DNA of 5,553 nt from Verrucomicrobiales bacterium. Its GTDB lineage: Bacteria; Verrucomicrobiota; Verrucomicrobiia; Verrucomicrobiales; SKLO01. The translations under genes and the position numbers were made by a program. Below are positions 1 through 3,680 of the stretch, one piece after another; within the stretch, counting starts at the first letter, position 1, and every line of letters begins with the position of its first letter. The stretch lies in assembly GCA_007123195.1 (NCBI GenBank), contig SKLO01000504.1, positions 1 through 5,553 on the forward strand. The letters run 5' to 3'. Below the pieces are notes generated by a model. The model worked only from the letters and a program-made list of their open reading frames with translations. It ran no database searches and had not been told where the DNA came from.

Positions 1-634
1 TCGTGCCCGCCGGGTCCGCGACGGGGGCCGGCGCCGCCGCGCCGCCGTCCACCCGCAGCGCCTGCCAGCCACCGAAGCGCTCGATCAACCGGCCGGGAAG
101 CTGAAAGGCACCGGCACTGACCGGGCTAGCGATCTCGGTCCGCTGCTCCAGCGGAAACTGCCGGGGGTTCTGGTGCGGTCCCGGGTTTTCAAACCGTGAC
201 GAATCGATCATACGGTCGCTCCAGACCTGCCGGTAGCTGTAGTCCGTAACCGTTTCCTCGCGCCCGCCGGCCCTGGTCTCGGTGCGCGAGCTGGTTTGTT
301 CCTCCCACTGGAACATCTCCACCGTGCGCCGCAGCTTGAGGCCCTGAACCTCAACGTTGAACACCTCGTCGCGGAGCAGGTCGTCCGTGGTCGCCGCCGC
401 CGTGAAATGCACCAGCTTGCCGTCGTTGCCGGGGTCGACCGCCGCTGCCTCCACCGACACCACGTTCTGTGCGCCCTCGGCCAGGCCGCGCGCGGTCTTC
501 ACCGTCCGGCCCTCGTTCCAATACAGCAGGGCCACGCCGATCACGATCGCGATCAGGCCGCCGATGATGCCCTTGAAACTGCTGCCGAGGCGCGAGCCCC
601 AGGATCGGGTGGTGGTGCGGGTGACGGTGCTCAT
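1..634 (-). CDS. TMEM43-family membrane protein, N-terminal part (runs off left edge)
   Basis: Translating the minus strand from the ATG at 634 gives 211 residues, open to the window edge. A basic, Ser/Thr-rich N-terminus (about 1-21) precedes one hydrophobic helix (22-38), followed at once by YWNEGRTVKTARGL. Further on are GKLVHFTAAAT (72-82), TVEMFQWEE (104-112) and a YSYRQVWSDRMIDSS block (132-146). This order, a WNEGR motif after the first helix and then the RRTVEMxQW and YxYxxxWSDxxIDSxxF blocks, is what I know from the TMEM43/DUF1625 family. Members have about 400 residues with more membrane helices near the C-terminus, which here would lie beyond the left edge. Bacterial members are of unknown function; the human protein is an inner nuclear membrane protein. 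The start is supported because the frame has a stop at 683-685 and no other ATG between. No Shine-Dalgarno sequence is visible. The family is recognised from memory of motifs, not from a search. Confidence 0.83.
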   Translation of the reverse strand, partial: MSTVTRTTTRSWGSRLGSSFKGIIGGLIAIVIGVALLYWNEGRTVKTARGLAEGAQNVVSVEAAAVDPGNDGKLVHFTAAATTDDLLRDEVFNVEVQGLKLRRTVEMFQWEEQTSSRTETRAGGREETVTDYSYRQVWSDRMIDSSRFENPGPHQNPRQFPLEQRTEIASPVSAGAFQLPGRLIERFGGWQALRVDGGAAAPAPVADPAGT

Positions 635-690
635 GAAGTGATGCTTGACGGGTTGGCGGCCGCCGGATCGGCGCAGGTTGACTCAAATCG

Positions 691-710
691 AGGGGACTCA
701 AGGGGACTCG
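691..710. repeat. 10-bp tandem repeat in the leader of the TMEM43-family gene
   Basis: The plus strand reads AGGGGACTCA then AGGGGACTCG, two adjacent 10-bp units with one mismatch; a third partial GACTCA lies just upstream at 680-685. It falls between the proposed minus-strand transcription start and the ATG. It could be replication slippage or a pair of protein or RNA contact sites on one face of the helix; the sequence alone does not decide. Confidence 0.4.
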
Positions 711-822
711 GATGGCGCCGGCGAAACGACACGATGCCGTCCTGACAACCGGTCCGGGCATGGCCTTGACGGGCTTCCGGCTGGAGCGCGGGTGCGGTCG
801 TGGGTGACGCGGCGGGCGCGAA

Positions 823-851
823 AGCATAGCAAAAACGCATTCCGCGGGCAA
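823..851 (-). promoter_or_regulatory. Sigma-70-like promoter for the TMEM43-family gene
   Basis: Read on the minus strand, TTGCCC (851-846) is followed by a 17-nt spacer and TATGCT (828-823), preceded by TGC as an extended -10. Four of six bases match the -35 consensus and the -10 fits TAnnnT. The start of transcription would be near 816, giving a leader of about 180 nt before the ATG at 634. Inferred from sequence pattern only. Confidence 0.45.
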
Positions 852-886
852 GACCAACCTGAATTTTTTGAAGGTGGCTGGCCCGT

Positions 887-916
887 TTGGACAACCCACC
901 TCCGGCGTGCTACCTT
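887..916 (+). promoter_or_regulatory. Sigma-70-like promoter for the 300-residue membrane protein gene
   Basis: TTGGAC (887-892) is followed by an 18-nt spacer ending in TGC (extended -10) and TACCTT (911-916). The -35 keeps TTG and the AC (5 of 6 to TTGACA if read with the usual offset is not claimed). Transcription would begin near 923, about 100 nt before the ATG at 1022. The two divergent -35 boxes of this control region (846-851 and 887-892) are 35 bp apart, with an A+T-rich patch (871-879) between them, so a single regulator could affect both genes. Pattern-based inference. Confidence 0.4.
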
Positions 917-1021
917 CCCTGCCGCGACCGGTCCGCAGTCGCGACGAGTGCGGAACGGAACGGAACAGCGGGGGCGCAGCCGCAACCCTGCCGGTGGCGG
1001 GGTCGTCCATTTGCAGTTGTC

Positions 1022-1924
1022 ATGTCCGAAATCCTGTTTGTCCTCGGTCTCGTGGTGCTGGCGTTCGCCTGTTTCACGGTCAACCACCGTCTGGTGCGCA
1101 AGCTCGGCGCGCTCTTCATCCTGGCGGCCACCGGCGTGGCGGTCTGGTGGCTCACCGACAGCGTGGTGGCCGGCCTCATCGCCGCCGCGGGATGGTTCTT
1201 CCTGCCCTGGATCGAGATCCTGCTTCGCGTGCGCCAGGCGGTGCTGCCGTTGGAACGCGAGCTGGCCCATCGCTACCCGCCCAACCGCGATGTGTTCCCG
1301 GCGCTGCCCGAATTGACCGGCGAGATCGAGCAACTCGGTTTTGAAAAAACCGACGACACCGGCTGGGAATGGGGCAACAGCAGCCAGTTCATGCGGTTGT
1401 TCTACCACCCGCACAAGCACCAGCAGGCGGTGGTCAGCCTGTTCGACCAGGGGGGTGTCGCTCTAACCTACGTCAGCCTGACCAACCGCACCGCCGACGG
1501 CCGCACCCTGACGACCTGGAACTACCCGTTTTCCTACAGTCTCAAATTCGCCCCCGGCGTGACCCTGCAACGGGTGGTCGAGGCGGAGACCTTTGAACAG
1601 CTGCAGCAGGCGCACGAGCGCTTCGTGGCGGTCGAGACCGGGCTCGATCCCGCCGTGGTCGAGGGTCAAACCGGAGCCGAAACCGGGCAGTCACCGTCGG
1701 CAGTCGCGGAAGCCGGCACCGGGCCACCCGATGCCGATGGCCCGTGGGCCGCCCACGACCCGGACTCGGTCGACCGGCTGATCGAGCGCGAAATGGCCGA
1801 ACAGATGCGATACAACCTGCAACTGGGCCTGCTGCAACCGGTGGGCGACGACGGCTGCCGCTACTCGTGGCGCGGTTGCCTGTTCCTGTGGCGGCAATGC
1901 CTGAAGGACATGGTCAGACTCTGA
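1022..1924 (+). CDS. Membrane-anchored protein of unknown family, 300 residues
   Basis: I do not recognise this family. The chosen start at 1022 begins MSEILFVLGLVVLAF, a natural membrane N-terminus; the open frame runs upstream to 887 and beyond, but those codons would encode an Arg/Pro/Gly-rich stretch overlapping the promoter. Hydrophobic segments lie at about residues 4-20, 28-44 and 47-63, then a basic turn (RVRQ). The rest is soluble: an amphipathic stretch with GEIEQLGFEKTDDTGW, then a mixed alpha/beta region containing FYHPHKH (127-133) and TWNYPFSYSLKF (165-176), a helix ending in AHERFVAVETG, and a low-complexity Gly/Ala/Pro/Glu linker (about 213-250). The C-terminus, DRLIEREMAEQMRYNL to FLWRQCLKDMVRL, is probably helical and amphipathic. 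His-rich FYHPHKH could bind metal, but no catalytic motif is clear. It diverges from the TMEM43-family gene, whose product is also a membrane protein; a shared role is only a guess. No Shine-Dalgarno sequence is evident. Confidence 0.85.
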   Translation: MSEILFVLGLVVLAFACFTVNHRLVRKLGALFILAATGVAVWWLTDSVVAGLIAAAGWFFLPWIEILLRVRQAVLPLERELAHRYPPNRDVFPALPELTGEIEQLGFEKTDDTGWEWGNSSQFMRLFYHPHKHQQAVVSLFDQGGVALTYVSLTNRTADGRTLTTWNYPFSYSLKFAPGVTLQRVVEAETFEQLQQAHERFVAVETGLDPAVVEGQTGAETGQSPSAVAEAGTGPPDADGPWAAHDPDSVDRLIEREMAEQMRYNLQLGLLQPVGDDGCRYSWRGCLFLWRQCLKDMVRL

Positions 1925-1929
1925 GCCGG

Positions 1930-1952
1930 GGTCGGGGCATCCAGCGCCGACC
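1930..1952 (+). terminator. Weak hairpin just after the 300-residue protein gene
   Basis: GGTCGG (1930-1935) pairs perfectly with CCGACC (1947-1952); after one G-G mismatch a further GC/GC pair closes a 5-nt loop, ATCCA. It begins 6 nt after the stop codon, where a terminator is expected. No T-tract follows, so it is not a canonical intrinsic terminator and may only be a transcript-end stabilising hairpin. Confidence 0.3.
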
Positions 1953-2001
1953 ATGAACGCCATCCGTCACAACCCGCTGGAAGCTTGCGCGGGCATTAAT
2001 C

Positions 2002-2030
2002 TTGACGCACCGACGGGGCTTCGGTAGAAC
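2002..2030 (+). promoter_or_regulatory. Strong-looking promoter, positioned for a leaderless transcript
   Basis: TTGACG (2002-2007), a 17-nt spacer and TAGAAC (2025-2030) give five of six and four of six consensus bases with ideal spacing, the best promoter match I see in the window. The next ATG is at 2037, seven bases past the -10, which is where transcription should start, so the message would be leaderless. That ATG opens a 129-codon frame (2037-2426) whose first 40 or so codons resemble nothing I know. From about codon 43 it becomes the in-frame RHS remnant, ending at the stop in the second repeat insert. The promoter may have belonged to a gene since lost. Confidence 0.5.
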
Positions 2031-2224
2031 GCCCTCATGCCCCTGCCGTGTTCCGCCGCGATCGCCGCTGACAGGCCCCCTCCTTCGGCAAACCTGGGGC
2101 GGACCACCCGGCGCAACCCCGCCTTCACCTGCGACACCGCATCGCCTGAGCGGAGCGTCGGCATTGGCTCCCGGCGCATCGCCAACACCGTCTCCGACTG
2201 GGACGAAACCGCCAACGGCGCCAT

Positions 2225-2321
2225 GGGCGACTGGCGGGAGCCTCGGTGGAGCCCCGCGAATAGCGGGGACCCGAAGGGCGAGACGAGCGTGGGGCGCGAG
2301 CGAGTCAACAAGGGCGACTGG
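2225..2321 (+). repeat. Palindromic repeat insert, copy 1, bounded by 10-bp direct repeats
   Basis: GGGCGACTGG occurs at 2225-2234 and again, identically, at 2312-2321. The repeat period is 87 bp, exactly 29 codons. Skipping one period joins the RHS text naturally as GAMGDW-ELVDERRFVY, so the 87 bp look inserted, with the direct repeat as a target duplication or as part of the element. Inside is a hairpin, CCCCGC (2252-2257) with GCGGGG (2263-2268) around GAATA, followed by CCCGAAGGG. The style recalls small REP-like elements that insert in coding sequence without breaking the frame, such as the Rickettsia palindromic elements, but I do not recognise this sequence as a named family. Confidence 0.65.
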
Positions 2322-2354
2322 GAACTGGTCGATGAACGCCGCTTCGTCTACGAG

Positions 2355-2447
2355 CGGCTGAGCCGAGCCGACTGGCGGGAGACGAGACAGACGGAGCCGG
2401 CCGCCGGATCCGCCGCGCAGCGGTGACCCGACCGTGGGGCGGGCGGG
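2355..2447 (+). repeat. Palindromic repeat insert, copy 2, diverged and frame-ending
   Basis: This stretch interrupts the RHS frame between FVYE (ends 2354) and NLVAE (from 2454). It shares four blocks with copy 1, in the same order: CGACTGGCGGGAG (2369-2381, identical to 2228-2240), GGAGCC (2393-2398 and 2248-2253), GCGGTGACCC (2420-2429, 9 of 10 to 2263-2272) and CGTGGGGCG (2433-2441, identical to 2288-2296). Between blocks the two copies differ, and the central hairpin is replaced by a G+C-rich segment with the palindrome CGGATCCG (2405-2412). Its left end, 2355-2368, contains CGGCT and AGCCG as a short inverted repeat absent from copy 1. The exact borders are uncertain by several bases. 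The TGA at 2424 lies inside a shared block. Confidence 0.55.
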
Positions 2448-2473
2448 CCATCAAACCTCGTCGCCGAAGGCAC

Positions 2474-2508
2474 CATTCATAATTCAACATTCATCATTCA
2501 AAATTCCT
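2474..2508 (+). repeat. Degenerate heptanucleotide tandem repeat, five units
   Basis: Five consecutive 7-mers read CATTCAT, AATTCAA, CATTCAT, CATTCAA, AATTCCT. They form an abrupt A+T-rich patch in otherwise G+C-rich DNA. The patch lies in the RHS frame and encodes THNSTFIIQNS-like residues in the normally variable spacer between the NLVAE and YVWGLDL motifs. Short tandem heptamers are known as intergenic repeats in some bacteria, notably cyanobacteria; any link to those is not implied. Confidence 0.6.
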
Positions 2509-2826
2509 ATGTCTGGGGGTTGGACCTTACCCAAACCATGCAAAGCGCCGGAGGAGTCGGCGGCCTGCTCTGGACCACTGACCACAGCGACCCCCAAGCA
2601 CCCGCCACCCACTTCGCCGCTTACGATGGCAATGGCAACGTAACGGCCCTCATCTCCGCCGCCGACTCCGCCGTGGCCGCCCGCTACGACTACAACGCGT
2701 TCGGGCAGGCAATCCTCATCGACGGCGAAGACATGGATGTCGCAGAAGGAAACACGTTGCGCTTCAGCACCAAATACGAGGACGGCGAGACCGGGCTGTA
2801 TTACTACGGCTACCGATCGAGGCGTC

Positions 2827-2938
2827 AACAATGGTGGCACAGGTTGAGGGCGACGCCGACGTTGTCCATGTCCGTGGCTTTGGTCAGACGAAGCAGCAGC
2901 GTGGATATGCCCATCATCATGGTCATGACTGCGCCATG
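2827..2938 (-). pseudogene. Possible remnant of a sugar-phosphate isomerase/epimerase (TIM-barrel) gene
   Basis: On the minus strand a short frame, closed by stops at about 2954-2956 and 2824-2826, encodes ISTLLLRLTKATDMDNVGVA followed by LNLCHH. The pattern DxxNVGVxxNLCH with a preceding amphipathic 'ALRLxKxxD' helix is typical of the xylose-isomerase-like TIM-barrel family, which is common in Verrucomicrobiota. Only some 35 residues are recognisable, out of about 280 in a full enzyme, and the frame upstream fails. It abuts the truncated end of the RHS fragment, so a rearrangement junction lies near 2817-2830. The match is from memory and short, so chance similarity is possible. Confidence 0.4.
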
Positions 2939-2943
2939 CCCGC

Positions 2944-2973
2944 GGCACGTGTGTCAAGCAAGGACACGGTGCC
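2944..2973. terminator. Interrupted hairpin downstream of the secreted-protein gene
   Basis: On the plus strand GGCAC (2944-2948) and GTGTC (2951-2955) pair with GACAC (2963-2967) and GTGCC (2969-2973), around a 7-nt loop with a 2x1 internal bulge. It lies 33 nt past the stop of the minus-strand unit (3006), a fitting place for transcript termination. Neither strand has a T-tract after it, so intrinsic termination is doubtful; a stabilising or Rho-linked role is as likely. Confidence 0.3.
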
Positions 2974-3005
2974 TGATTCACCAGCTGCTGCCGACTTTGA
3001 TTGCC

Positions 3006-3668
3006 CTACGGGTCCTCTTCCGGCACGAACTCATCCACCGCGCGGAAGCCGACGTCGCGGCGGACGGGGTCGTCGAAGAAGAACACGTAGGTGCGGGTGT
3101 GGGAGGCCACCGGCCAGCGCGACTGGCTGATGGCACGCGAGGCATTGCCCTCGCGCACGCCAAGCAGCACGTCGTAGAAACGTTCATCGCGGGCACCGGA
3201 CGGCCGCACCACGCGCCCGCTGCGCGGGGCGATGACAAACTCCGTGGCACCCACGCTGCCCAGGACCGGCAGACTGGAGACGTTGTGCAAATAAAAATCC
3301 CCGGGACGAAACCCGTCGCCCCGATAGGGAATGACCACCGCTTCATACGGCGAGTCATCGCCCGACACCAGTAGAACCACAAAATCATCCCCGGTTTCGG
3401 GCAACCGGACCTGCGCCAGCGGCAGCGCCTGCCGCTCGGGTTCCAGGCGGAACAGACGCCCCGGCGCGGTTTCAGGTTCGCTCAGGTGATTGACCGGAAG
3501 GTCGAAGGCGTCCGATCGCCGATCTTCCGACACCATCACCAGCTTGCCGAGGTCCGCCGGCCTGGTCTGGGCGGTGAAGCGGAGATTGATGCTGTCGCGG
3601 TCCTGCTGGGCCGAAGCGCTGGCAATCGACAACAGGACGGGCAAAAGCCATGCGAAGGTTCTGATCAT
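3006..3668 (-). CDS. Small secreted protein encoded behind the cassette-A-like gene, 220 residues
   Basis: The protein starts MIRTFAWLLPVLLSIASASA, a standard Sec signal peptide with probable cleavage after ASA (residue 20). The mature part is about 200 residues with no further membrane helix. It has alternating hydrophobic strands (INLRFTAQ, LPLAQVRLP, FVVLLVSGDD, YEAVVIPY), then PGDFYLHNVSSLPV (122-135) and EFVIAPRSGRVVRP (143-156), and ends with a TRTYVFFFDD strand (191-200) and an acidic tail. This looks like an all-beta, Ig-like or jelly-roll periplasmic protein. I recall similar secreted proteins of 200-250 residues with 'FxNxT/S..P' and 'PxSxxxVxP' motifs behind Verrucomicrobial pilin-like cassettes; the function is unknown. 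The ATG at 3668 lies 12 bp after the stop of the upstream gene, so co-transcription and possibly coupled translation are likely. No catalytic residues can be identified. No close Shine-Dalgarno sequence is present. Confidence 0.85.
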   Translation of the reverse strand: MIRTFAWLLPVLLSIASASAQQDRDSINLRFTAQTRPADLGKLVMVSEDRRSDAFDLPVNHLSEPETAPGRLFRLEPERQALPLAQVRLPETGDDFVVLLVSGDDSPYEAVVIPYRGDGFRPGDFYLHNVSSLPVLGSVGATEFVIAPRSGRVVRPSGARDERFYDVLLGVREGNASRAISQSRWPVASHTRTYVFFFDDPVRRDVGFRAVDEFVPEEDP

Positions 3669-3680
3669 GGGGACAGTGGC

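Larger units (their letters stand above)
2163..2816 (+). pseudogene. RHS-repeat core domain fragment, interrupted and truncated at both ends
   Basis: One plus-strand frame carries the hallmark RHS-associated core in order: GSRRIANTVSDWDE (from 2166), ELVDERRFVYE (to 2354), NLVAEGTIHNS (from 2454), YVWGLDLTQTMQSAGGVGG (from 2508), YDGNGNVTAL (about 2624), VAARYDYNAFGQ, and RFSTKYEDGETGLYYYGYR ending at 2816. RHS proteins are large secreted or toxin-delivery proteins in which this core closes a beta-cocoon shell. Here only about 150 RHS residues survive. The upstream repeats are missing, and the core stops at YYYGYR, just before the usual RxxDP autoproteolysis motif and toxic tip. Two inserts break it: an in-frame 29-codon one after GDW, and one of about 90 bp after FVYE with a TGA at 2424. 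Both halves are in the same frame, so removing the second insert would reconnect them. The downstream continuation of the frame after 2816 is antisense to other sequence and not RHS. No product is expected. Confidence 0.88.

Noticed and set aside
351..1010. A 219-codon minus-strand frame over the left gene and the divergent promoter region
   Set aside because: It is Arg/Pro/His-rich, out of frame with the TMEM43-family gene it overlaps, and covers both promoters; typical of spurious frames in G+C-rich DNA.
698..1420. A 240-codon minus-strand frame opposite the 300-residue protein gene
   Set aside because: It is antisense to a clear membrane-protein gene and has no recognisable motif.
1953..2027. 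A 24-codon frame after the 300-residue protein gene, starting MNAIRHNPLEACAG
   Set aside because: It overlaps the proposed promoter at 2002-2030, has no ribosome binding site and resembles nothing known.
2484..2981. A 165-codon minus-strand frame with a His/Asp-rich stretch (SHDHDDGHIH)
   Set aside because: The His/Asp run looks like a metal-binding tract, but it is another frame of the isomerase-like scrap and then runs antisense to clear RHS coding sequence.
2520..3374. A 284-codon plus-strand frame as one intact gene
   Set aside because: Only the first 99 or so codons are RHS text; the frame then runs through the isomerase scrap and antisense through the secreted-protein gene. It starts at a TTG that is an internal RHS leucine codon (YVWGLDL continues upstream in frame).
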